A stretch of 11,159 nt of DNA from Larix sibirica (lineage: Eukaryota > Streptophyta > Pinopsida > Pinales > Pinaceae): NCBI GenBank assembly GCA_004151065.3, contig NWUY0300023037.1:1-11159 (forward strand), read 5' to 3'. The translations under genes and the position numbers were made by a program. The notes under the pieces are model-generated. The model was not told the DNA's origin and ran no database searches. It saw only the letters and a list, made by a program, of their open reading frames with translations. Shown one piece after another: positions 1 to 7,627 of this stretch. Numbering within the stretch: position 1 is the stretch's first letter; every line of letters begins with the position of its first letter.

Positions 1-583
1 AGTAAAGATCATGATATGGTTTTGTGATATTCAACCCTAAGGCCTCCATGACTATTTTCGGCATTAAATTGTGTGAAGCACTGGAATCTAAAAGGAAATT
101 ATGGAGCATTTTCTCATGGACAGTGAGTGTAATAAAGAACGGTGGAGGAAAATCAAATTTTCCTTCTGTCTTACGACCGAATACAATAGTAGGATTCTCA
201 TCTTGCAAATTTACAATATCTGAGGAAAGGGGACTATTCTGTGAACTAAAAATTTAAAGGGAAGATTCTCTATAAGATGGGTTTTTTATGAGCTCAATCA
301 ATGAAATAGGTATTTTGATTTTATTGATTTCATTCTCAATACTAAATCTGACAGGGCTTTTATTTACTTCTTCAAGATCTTGCTGCTTATCTTTATTTGG
401 CAAGTGAACTAATATTTTTTCTGGAACTACCTTCTGTACTTGTTTGGTAGAATCAATACCCTTTTTCTGCTGAATTTGAGGGACATGCTTTATTCCTAAT
501 CTTAAACCATAGTTTCATTGAGGAAGAGTTTGACAAATCTCTACAGAATTTGAGTAATCTGGATCAGGCCAGCTTTCTACTTC
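1..583 (-). pseudogene. Retropepsin-like aspartic protease (start) with upstream linker, Ty3/gypsy
   Basis: This continues the gag C-terminal frame without any indel after the stop at 584-586. It reads first through a charged linker (for example IENEINKIKIPISL) with a TGA at 515-517 and a TAA at 254-256. The protease follows: IVFGRKTEG, then PPPFFITLTVHEK, then the catalytic loop LLDSSASHNLMPK at about 94-56, and VMEALGLNITKPYHDLY reaching the left edge. Retropepsins cleave the element's polyprotein and use an Asp in a D-S/T-G-A loop. Here the Asp (88-86) is kept, but the glycine is serine (80-82), giving DSSA, which is likely to impair activity. Only the N-terminal half of the domain is in the window. 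Confidence 0.78.
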
Positions 584-2064
584 CTAAGAAACACCCATGC
601 AATACTGATAATCAGACATAGTAAGAAAACCTAAATATAATTCTTCCTCAAGATTGTTCATTTCTTGTTCTTGATCCCCCATTTCAACCTCGTCCACTTC
701 TTCAAGTTCATTTACCATATTGTTTTGAAAAGGAGGTTGAATCCTTTGATCATCATTGTTTCTCCTTTCTCTATGCATGAATCTTGGATAATTAGGCCTC
801 CTAAATTGATTTTGATTTCGCTTATCCATTTCTTGAGTGGGTCTCTTATGGGCTTTATTTTCAACTTCCAATTTAGCCAGCTTAGAAGATAGGTTCTTAA
901 TCAACTTACTCATTTCATCAATTTTATTCTCATCTGATCTCAGGCTTGAGGTAGAAGGCTCAACCTCTTTCATTTTCTTCTTCTCACTTTCATGACACTA
1001 TGTTCTTACCCTAAGTTTATCTTCCTCCATCAAATTGGACTCTACCTTCAGCGCTTCCTCTTTCATATTCGCAAGAGTGATAAATCTTCTTTCTCTCAAC
1101 AGTAGAGAGAAATCAGCATAAAATGCATTTGCATAAGTGAGTTTTGTTGATGTTTGAGTAGGTTTTATCTCTGCTTACCATACATTTTGTTGAAACGTTT
1201 TGAAAACTCATTAACTGATTCATCAAAAATGTTCTTTAATGCTCCAAACTCTGTTATATAATCAAGGCAATATTTTGTATCCCCCATTCTTTCATGAAAG
1301 CTTCCTCAAGAGCTCAAATCCCATCTATGGAACCAACTGGTAATTCTCTAAACCACTTTCTAACTTCTCATCAAGACTCTCAACAAAAACCCGCATCCAC
1401 ACATATTCATGTTCAAAATTTTGATTATCAGCATAACTAAAGTATGCATTCCAATGTTCTTCTGTTGTTATCTCTCCTTGTCCATTAAATCTTGGGAGAT
1501 ACTTTTGATGATCAGCTCCAGAAGTGCATTAAGGGGATGGCCGGGAAGAACTAATGGAGCATATATGGAAGCCACGATGGTGTTCATCCTATTGGGAGGC
1601 TGAACAGCCATGTGAGGATTGATCTGAGGGTTTAAAGGGAGTGAAGCTTTATCTATTAACCGACTTATAGGAACCCTACTAGTAAGAGGCGTATAGGGTG
1701 TTGTTTGAGGTTTCAAAAAAAATTATGAGTCTATAAGTTCTGGTTTCACTTCCTTTGATGACAATGGATTGGTATATACTTCAAAGTTATCAAACTGAGT
1801 AGAGGGATTTGAAGTCTAAAACTGAGGAATAGAAATAGAAAGTATTCGTTCTTTTTCTTCTTTTTCAAAAGTTGACAAATCTGAAAAGGGAGTGTTATGA
1901 TCCAACTCACCCGGTATTTCTGAATCTGCAGAGAACTGAAACCTTCCTGATGATGTAGAATCCAATTTATGTCTGGCTTCCCTCAATATTTTCTCTGGAT
2001 TTGGAACCCCTGTATGCAAAGGAGAAGAAGGATTCACTCTAGTTCCTACTTGCTTAGGAGCCAT
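584..2064 (-). pseudogene. gag capsid-type polyprotein of a Ty3/gypsy element, broken by stops and frameshifts
   Basis: Gag forms the capsid particle that packages the element's RNA in the cytoplasm. The ATG at 2064-2062 (MAPKQVG) is the likely start because it lies about 115 bases after the possible primer-binding site. The N-terminal part runs to 1468 in one frame with stops at 1816 and 1723 and includes YAPLVLP near 1530. The capsid core follows in changing frames: SYADNQNFEHEYVWMRVF (ending at 1385), RKWFREL (1361-1341), FNKMYG (1194-1177), then LTYANAFYADFS and LLLRERR. From about 1165 leftwards one frame is kept. It gives a charged C-terminal segment starting MKEVEPSTSS at 973, with NQNQFRRPN and RERRNNDDQRIQPPFQNN, ending at the stop 584-586. 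No CCHC zinc knuckle is visible. Identity as plant gypsy gag is strong; the exact lineage is not assigned. Confidence 0.82.
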
Positions 2065-2180
2065 AGTTACTTTCTGAATTGCAAGTGAAAAAATGTAGTC
2101 TATGAAACTGTCCTGATTCTATTCACCACCAAAATCAGAGCAAGATATACTTATACCCTAGGAAATATCTTCAACTTTGT

Positions 2181-2198
2181 TCCCCAAAAACGGCGATT
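2181..2198 (-). other. Possible degenerate primer-binding site of the LTR retrotransposon
   Basis: On the minus strand this reads AATCGCCGTTTTTGGGGA. It matches 12 of 18 positions of the tRNA-Asp-complementary primer site common in plant Ty3/gypsy elements (TGGCGCCGTTGCCGGGGA), with the cores CGCCGTT and GGGGA intact. It sits 116 bases upstream of the gag ATG, a sensible place. The first three bases, normally TGG, are changed, and no clear LTR end (CA) abuts it, so the call is tentative. Confidence 0.35.
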
Positions 2199-2550
2199 CT
2201 TAAAATTTCTCCCATCCAAAGGTAATTCAACAATGGTTCCAATCACCACATTCAATAGCATGCATAACAAAATGAAAGAGATTTAGCTAAGGATAGCAAT
2301 ATGCATATGAGGTAGAAATTCAATCACTCTCTACAACATGATTTCTACTCTACAATATACAAATTGTAAGCAAAATAAAACCTTTCTTGGATTGGTTTTC
2401 AAATCCTACAGCTCCCTCCTGATTAATAAAAATAAATGTATAACTCACTCTAATCCTTACATTCTATCCATTCATTCATTAATTATAATAATAACTATGA
2501 GACATTTTATATCCATAGAAATGCTATGAATTATATGGATATAATCCCAC
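2199..2550. other. Non-coding AT-rich stretch; expected place of the 5' LTR but none delimited
   Basis: If the primer-binding site is right, the LTR of the minus-strand element should begin here. I see no convincing TG...CA boundary next to it. The sequence is AT-rich without coding signal, apart from short open frames that show no recognisable motif. Confidence 0.5.
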
Positions 2551-2790
2551 GGAAGAAGGATGGAGACAATTAGGAAGGGGATAAGAAGGATGGGGGCAAG
2601 AAAGAAGGAGGGAGAAGAAGGAAAGTGGTGGTGGTGGGGATAAGAAGGATGGTGGTGGGGATAAGAAGGATGGTGGTGGGATGAAGAAAGATAGTGGAGA
2701 AAACAAAAAAAGAGGAGGGAGTGATGATAAGAAGGGTAGTGATGAATCCAAGGATCGTGGTGAAGACATTAAGGGTGAAGTCAAGAAAAA
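2551..2790 (+). repeat. Purine-rich minisatellite with a 21-bp unit
   Basis: The plus strand is almost all purines plus T over about 240 bases. Two identical 21-bp units (GATAAGAAGGATGGTGGTGGG without the last base shown) lie back to back at 2639-2659 and 2660-2680. Degenerate copies flank them at about 2580-2600 and after 2681. The unit is a multiple of three, and the plus strand is open from 2585 to a TGA at 2846-2848, reading DKKDGGG repeats and then a Lys/Asp/Gly-rich tail. There is no start codon before 2681 and a TAA at 2582, so I treat it as a repeat. It may be a fossil of a low-complexity Lys/Gly-rich protein linker. A proline/serine-rich open frame on the opposite strand is a by-product of this composition. 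Confidence 0.8.
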
Positions 2791-2848
2791 CAATTCCATA
2801 TTCCTATCAATGCCAAGAAGTATGTTCATCTCCTCAGCTCTAATATGA

Positions 2849-3376
2849 TGAAAACTTAAATTCATAATTTATAATGTAACTTTTTTAGTGTACTATTAGT
2901 CTATATGTGTTCCGAGTATCCCTAAATCCTTAGGGAATTGAAAGGTTGTAATTTGAGGAAATGAAGGTCTTATCGAGGCCAACAAAATTGATTAAGCTGA
3001 TAGGGAATAATTCTTTAGCATGAATCTATTTAGGTGGTATATCATGACACTAAGGACTTAGTAACAACTTGAATGGTGGTTGTTTTTCTTCTTTAATGTA
3101 ATGTATTAACTTGAACTTTGAAGAGAAAATATGGGTTATAAGAAGGATGTATGTTTGCCTAATTGTTGAGCTACAGTTTTATTTCATGGAGCAATATCAC
3201 AACATATTTTCATAGAAATGCATGTATTATCCCCTTTTATAATACACTTGTTTTGTTGAGTGTAATGCACTTTAATTGTATAAAATCATACAAGATATGA
3301 TATTATTATTTTCTATGAATCTTCCCCTCCTTGGTTTGCTTGTTTCCTCTCTTCACACCCCCTTCACAGTGAACCA
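2849..3376. other. Non-coding stretch, nothing recognised
   Basis: This is AT-rich sequence with no coding motif, RNA gene or clear repeat. A small inverted repeat (CCCTAA...TTAGGG) near 2920-2936 is the only visible structure and is too short to interpret. Confidence 0.5.
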
Positions 3377-3490
3377 TTATGATTCTTCACATCAGATTCT
3401 ATCATTCCCTTCACATTTACCTTATGATTCTTCACATCAACTTCTATCATTCCCTTCAAATTTACCTTATGATTCTTCACATTAGGTTCT
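3377..3490 (+). repeat. 45-bp tandem repeat, about 2.5 copies
   Basis: Copies beginning TTATGATTCTTCACAT start at 3377, 3422 and 3467, exactly 45 bases apart. The third is partial and ends near 3490. The first two full copies differ at only a few positions. The spacing is divisible by three and the plus strand is open here, so it encodes repeated YDSSHQ...LSFPS blocks. The surrounding 69-codon frame (3276-3485) shows no other sign of being a gene. Confidence 0.8.
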
Positions 3491-3621
3491 ACAAATTGCA
3501 CTCTTGTCAATGATTAGCTAGAACTCCTTGAAATAATGACATTGAAATTGTGTACAAATATAATAACAATTTCATAAAGTGAATTTTTTTTACAACATAC
3601 TTCATGGAAATGCTAATACAA

Positions 3622-3893
3622 CACTATACAAAAATGGATAAGATGGTATTTTGACAAAATGACATCAATATGGCTCAAGAGATGCACAATCGATTTATAT
3701 GATGCACAAGTAATGTAAAAATGATGTATGAAAACCATAAAAACATGTTTCCAATATTTTGAGCGTCATTATTGCAATGCAAACACAATTAAAAATGACA
3801 AAAACACACGATAATAACATTTGATGCGCATTAGTATAAAAAAACACAAAAATTGGAGCTATAGTGATGTTATAGCCTCATATTGTAGTAGTG
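3622..3893. mobile_element. Candidate CACTA-like miniature inverted-repeat element (272 bp)
   Basis: The left end reads CACTATACAAAAATGG. The right end, reverse-complemented, reads CACTACTACAATATGAGG. The ends share CACTA and TACAA with a one-base gap, matching the conserved terminal CACTA of the CMC/EnSpm superfamily. The inside (272 bp in all) has no coding capacity, as expected for a non-autonomous miniature element that depends on a transposase elsewhere. The expected 3-bp direct target duplication is not seen: the flanks are CAA and TTG, which are complementary and instead extend the inverted repeat outward. The true ends may therefore be CAACACTA, or the pairing may be chance. Confidence 0.45.
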
Positions 3894-4257
3894 TTGGCCT
3901 CAACATTATTTTTGCATGAAATACACATCCCAAGAAAACTTATAGGGAACTTCTCCTCTTTTTTTGGATAGTATTCAGGATAAATTGAATTTCACAAAAT
4001 ATTAAGGCTTTGTCAGTATAGGGCTCAAGGTCGTTACAACAATATACTCATTAAGAGTTTAACATCTCAATTACAAGATTGAACTAGTGGAGAGGTTAAC
4101 AGTCCTTCTCACAACTGCTCAAGCTAAACCCAATTGACACAACCTCAACATTGTTTTTTATGTAAATAATATTTTAATGGATTGGCCCCCCTCATTGCAT
4201 TGGATTCCAAACCTCGTCCCTGTTAATTTAAAAAAGGATTTTTAGATTTCACGGTGT
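3894..4257. other. Non-coding stretch, nothing recognised
   Basis: AT-rich sequence between the candidate miniature element and the 98-bp repeats. No open frame with a recognisable motif, no RNA gene and no repeat structure was seen. Confidence 0.5.
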
Positions 4258-4550
4258 GCATTATACAATAAATACACACTGGTGTATTTATTACTATAAA
4301 GCGCACTACTTTTCCCTGTAAAATTTTCTAAATAAAGTTTCGTGTTTCATGTTATGCATTGTATAGTAAATACACACTAGGTCATTTATTACTTTAGAGC
4401 CCGCCGCTTGGCCCTACCAGTTTTTTAAAAATGCATTTTCAAGGTTAGCGACGCACATTGTACAATGTATAACACTAGTTTATTTATTACTATAGAGCAC
4501 GTTGTCGAGCATGAAAACATGCAAATGTATTAGTGCATGAGAGTTTTGTT
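4258..4550. repeat. Three degenerate copies of a ~98-bp tandem repeat
   Basis: Aligned blocks start at about 4258 (GCATTATACAATAAATACACA), 4356 (GCATTGTATAGTAAATACACA) and 4455 (CACATTGTACAATGTATAACA), each cut here to its opening. Each continues with a TTTATTACT-ATA/TTA-AGCGC/AGAGC-like segment about 30 bases later. The spacing is 98 and then 99 bases. A fourth, weaker relative may lie near 4555-4620 (TGCACACACATG...TACTACTATATAATGCAT). The copies are diverged and carry no coding frame. They may be subterminal repeats of a transposon or an old local satellite. Confidence 0.6.
4261..4299. repeat. Hairpin-forming inverted repeat inside the first 98-bp unit
   Basis: AATAAATACAC (4267-4277) and GTGTATTTATT (4282-4292) are perfect 11-base inverted copies separated by the 4-base loop ACTG. 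Outside a 1-versus-2-base bulge the stem resumes with TTATA (4261-4265) and TATAA (4295-4299). The second unit keeps only part of this pairing, and the third has a different short palindrome (CATTGTACAATG). Confidence 0.75.
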
Positions 4551-5255
4551 TAGTTGTGCATTGGGCTACATAGTAGTCCATATAGAGTTAAATGCACACA
4601 CATGTACTACTATATAATGCATACCGCTTAACCTAGAAATAATTTTAAAACATTTTCATAATTTGTATATTTCATTATATAGGTATAATTCTATGGATAG
4701 AAGATCGCTCATGAAGATCAAGGGAAAAACTTATGGCAATAGGAATGAAGGAAGCACATCCTAAGAAGAGAACATCGCAAGTTATTTTAAGTTTTAATAT
4801 GAAAGTAATATATTTAAATTATCTATAAGTTTAAATGATATGTATTGGTTAACTTTTCTCATGCAAAGGAAGAACTCGGAAAAACTCGATAAGATTGTTC
4901 GTAATCTAAATGGAAAAGAGTATAAAAACTTTATGAAAATGTTGCAAACAATGAAATTATGTAGATCAAAATGTGATCAATTTGATGTTTTTATTTGACT
5001 TTTTACTAGTAATGTACTTTTTTTTACAGCAGCATATTATATTATAAAATGGATGAGGAAATCCTTAAAAGCCAGAGATTTACAATAGATTCAAATACAT
5101 AATCTATGTTATATGAACAGTAGATCCTTAAATATTTCCTTTAGCATATATAGTCCAAATTACATACAAAACCTTCAAAAAATTCATGAAATTGTATTGC
5201 TCAATAAACCTATCTAGAATAATAATGCAAGTGAAAAACATAGATATTGACAAAT
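4551..5255. other. Non-coding AT-rich stretch, nothing firmly recognised
   Basis: Apart from a possible fourth copy of the upstream 98-bp repeat near 4555-4620, I see no gene, RNA or repeat in these 700 bases. Both strands are broken by frequent stops. Confidence 0.5.
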
Positions 5256-5992
5256 TTAAGAGAACAAATGATCATTGTGGCCTTCTTCCATCATCTTCGC
5301 TTTATGCACATGGTCTTGAGTGCTTGATCCTTCTATTTTCCCAATGGTAGTCTGTTGTATTGGCTCCTCTTCCATTTCCTTCAAACCCACACACTGCTCG
5401 ATTTGAGATTTTTCTACTTGGGAAAACCCCATAATCATATTAAAATGAATTCCAGATTCACTAATGAGCTGCTCCATTTTGTCCCCCTGCTCCTTAACTC
5501 TAGACTCAAGTGCATCTTTCCTAATGTTTTGTTGTTCCATATGAGAATTGATGTGTTCCATGGACTATTTCATACCATCCATTTGGGAGTTAATCCCCTT
5601 GAGCATTCTCTTGATAACTCTTATCTCACTTAGGGCTTCCCCACTAGCTATATCTTGATTCAACGGATGAAAAATGCCTTTCCCTATCTACAAGGAAACA
5701 ATATTGTATTTCCCAAACCTAATGGCTATAGAATAATCTAAAATGAAAATAGGAAAGTAGGGCAAGGAACATAAGCTAATAGCTTCCATGTTACACAAAA
5801 ATACGTTCTTAACACCAAAGTGTTGATACGACAAAGAGTTCAAAAAATGAGAGCTTGAGTCTTGTAGCTTACCTTTGTCTGTGGCTTGGCAATTTCAGCG
5901 AGGCATTTCCACAATGGCTCAAGCTCTGACTGCTTCCTCATCCACATTCCAACTCATGTATTACCAAGAAATCCCACTTGAATTGTCAATTC
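5256..5992 (-). pseudogene. Coding-like fragment of unknown gene with a possible intron and in-frame stops
   Basis: I do not recognise the product. On the minus strand an open 101-codon frame (5561-5256, from MEHINSHMEQQN to HNDHLFS) is hydrophilic, rich in Glu, Gln, Lys and Met, and may form a coiled coil. The same frame extends upstream through one TAG to about 5687, reading GIFHPLNQDIASGEALSEIR. There a TTCCTTGTAG acceptor (AG at 5689-5688) is found. 185 bases further upstream an AAG|GTAAGC donor (GT at 5872-5871) ends another coding-like piece, MRKQSELEPLWKCLAEIAK, and the phase fits (0/0). That piece begins after CTGTTTAG at 5992 and holds one TGA. Two in-frame stops suggest a pseudogene or captured gene fragment. 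The splice sites could be fortuitous. Confidence 0.3.
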
Positions 5993-6204
5993 CTAAACAG
6001 AGGGACATATTACATGAAACATGCATGATGTGAGATAAGGAGCATAAGAGTTGAGGGCATGCAAGAGAGAAAGGGTTCTCTTGCTTGATATAAATTCAAC
6101 AAGACCCTTTGCACATTGCTTTGTACTCGATTGATGGAGCACATGCGTAGCTTTCCTCCATGATCCATATAAACCAATTTTTTTTATATTGAATAAGAAT
6201 TCTT

Positions 6205-6615
6205 AATTTTCAAGTTCCTAAGGCAACCATCTTCTTTCCACGGGTCCATCATTTTGAACCAAGACTCCTTTATCAAGCTTGGATGCTTTGTTTGCTAAAT
6301 GATCAACAACACGATCATTATGTCACATGATATGTGGAAATTTGACATCCTTTAGGCCTTTAATGTTTTAGGATACTCTGTCATAGGTATTTCCCTAAAC
6401 AGTCCCCTGCCTTACAACTCATTTCCTTGCCTACTTTATGACATGAAGAGAGTCGCCAAAAATTAATACTTATTGCAATCAGAGGCATTTCACAATTTTA
6501 GTTCCTAAGAATAAGGAATACATTTCGGATTAATTATTTGTTGTGACACCCAAGCACCAAGAGAACTTCAGGTTTTCTTTTCCATTGAAGTCATAAAGAA
6601 TCCCCCCCACCCCGC
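6205..6615 (-). pseudogene. RNase H domain fossil (plant LINE/RVT_3 type)
   Basis: One minus-strand frame reads GGILYDFNGKE (from about 6610), FSWCLGVTTNN (to 6533), SEMYSLFLGTKI, VLIFGDSLHVIK (6469-6434), NTYDRVS, and finally PHIM followed by HNDRVVDHLANKAS (6322-6281) and VERRWLP (to 6221). This is the motif order of the RNase H type-1 domain found at the C-terminus of many plant LINE ORF2 proteins and in plant RVT_3 proteins. It includes the catalytic-site motif GDS, a Glu in SEMY and the C-terminal Asp in VVDHLANKAS. RNase H removes the RNA strand of RNA-DNA hybrids. At least eight internal stops (6532, 6481, 6472, 6433, 6421, 6397, 6370, 6325; first base on the minus strand) show it is dead, but no indel is needed after the G-run at 6602-6608, where a frame change probably cuts the domain's start. 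Confidence 0.78.
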
Positions 6616-6799
6616 ACCTACCACCCCAAACTAGTAATGCACTTCTTAACCATAACAATTAACATGTTTTAAACATACAATTTCACATATGTTTAATCTT
6701 GTGTAGGGACTAGCAATGAGGGAACATAAGGCCCTCATAAGAAGAAAAAAGCTATCAAGTATGTAAATGATACTAGTTGAGATTTATGGATAGAGAATT

Positions 6800-7039
6800 A
6801 TGTTGGGTTCTCTAAACTCTAACACAGTTTTCTATCCAAAAATATCAACTAATATTATAGCTAACTGTGGAAATAATTCATTCTCATATGTAAATGATGA
6901 CAAATTGGTCCTTAATTCATATGGAGTGGTGTTGGAAGTTTGTGACAAGAGAAAAAACTTTTATAAAATAGTGGAAAGAGTGCATAGATGTTCTTTTCAC
7001 TTAGATTTAAAAAATCAATCCAATGAATCAAATAATTAG
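6800..7039 (+). CDS. Unrecognised 79-residue open frame, doubtful
   Basis: An ATG-initiated frame (MLGSLNSNTVFYPK...) ends in a Ser/Asn-rich tail. The middle, SYGVVLEVCDKRKNFYKIVE, looks protein-like, but I cannot assign a family. There is no signal peptide, membrane segment or neighbour that suggests a function, and a TAG lies three codons upstream. It could be a fragment of a host exon or transposon, or a chance open frame in AT-rich DNA. Confidence 0.15.
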   Translation: MLGSLNSNTVFYPKISTNIIANCGNNSFSYVNDDKLVLNSYGVVLEVCDKRKNFYKIVERVHRCSFHLDLKNQSNESNN

Positions 7040-7621
7040 GTTATATTTAAACTACTATAATATCTGTGAGACTTGTAATAACACAATTGTATAGTAACAA
7101 AAAAGAATAATTTAGAAAGTATTATTCCTACATATGTTTTTTCTAAAATATTTATATACTGGTATAAAAGTACCAATTTAATGTTTCAACTATATTTAAA
7201 TTTATATTAATATTTAAAAAAAAATTAATTGTACGTTGCATTTTTCATAAATATTAAGAAAATTAAAGATATCAAACAAGATGATATCCAAAATATATCG
7301 GTAGGGATGTCCAAAAAAATGTACAAGGATATGGTCAAAGAAATAAGAATAATAGAATGACAAGAGGATCTATCCCAACAACAATGTGCATCAAACATAT
7401 GTAATCCTTGTTTTTTTGTGTAATCGGAGACTTTAATTATTGCATGAAGTATTAATTTTCAATTATTTCGTTATTGTAGAAAAATAAAATAAAAAGGGAC
7501 CCATTCAACACATAAGATATGATGACAAGACAAAAAAGGGTTGGTCACAAATTATGCATTTTCCTTAATTAACTTTTGATATTTGTTGTGATCTTTATAT
7601 TTTAATTAATTCACACATTAG
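7040..7621. other. Very AT-rich non-coding stretch, probable target DNA of the LINE
   Basis: Long A and T runs with no coding signal on either strand. LINE homology begins abruptly at about 7622, so this is probably the DNA into which the truncated LINE inserted. Confidence 0.5.
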
Positions 7622-7627
7622 TGGGTC

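Larger units (their letters stand above)
1..2198 (-). mobile_element. Ty3/gypsy-type LTR retrotransposon, 5' internal region, degenerate and cut by the window edge
   Basis: Read on the minus strand from right to left, this stretch holds a possible primer-binding site, a gag reading frame and the start of a retropepsin-type protease, which is the usual 5' to 3' order of an LTR retrotransposon. The gag-protease combination and motifs such as YAPLVLP, RKWFREL and SASHNLMPK resemble gag and protease of plant Ty3/gypsy elements; I recognise this from family knowledge and could not search. Reverse transcriptase and integrase would lie to the left, outside the window. The copy is dead: stops at 1816-1818, 1723-1725, 998-1000, 584-586, 515-517 and 254-256, plus about four frame changes in the gag core. 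No LTR could be delimited right of 2198, so it may be lost or diverged. Confidence 0.8.

Noticed and set aside
24-257. 77-codon plus-strand open frame
   Set aside because: It is antisense to the gypsy protease, whose conserved motifs are on the minus strand.
665-892. 75-codon plus-strand open frame rich in hydrophobic residues
   Set aside because: It is the reverse strand of the gag C-terminal region; the hydrophobic look is a by-product of the charged gag codons.
2524-2865. 113-codon minus-strand Pro/Ser/Leu-rich open frame
   Set aside because: It arises from the pyrimidine-rich complement of the 21-bp minisatellite and has no recognised domain.
3276-3485. 69-codon plus-strand open frame
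   Set aside because: Its second half is just the 45-bp repeat, and nothing else supports a gene.
3377-3490. Regularly spaced repeat considered as a CRISPR array
   Set aside because: The units are contiguous with no unique spacers, and the sequence is from a plant.
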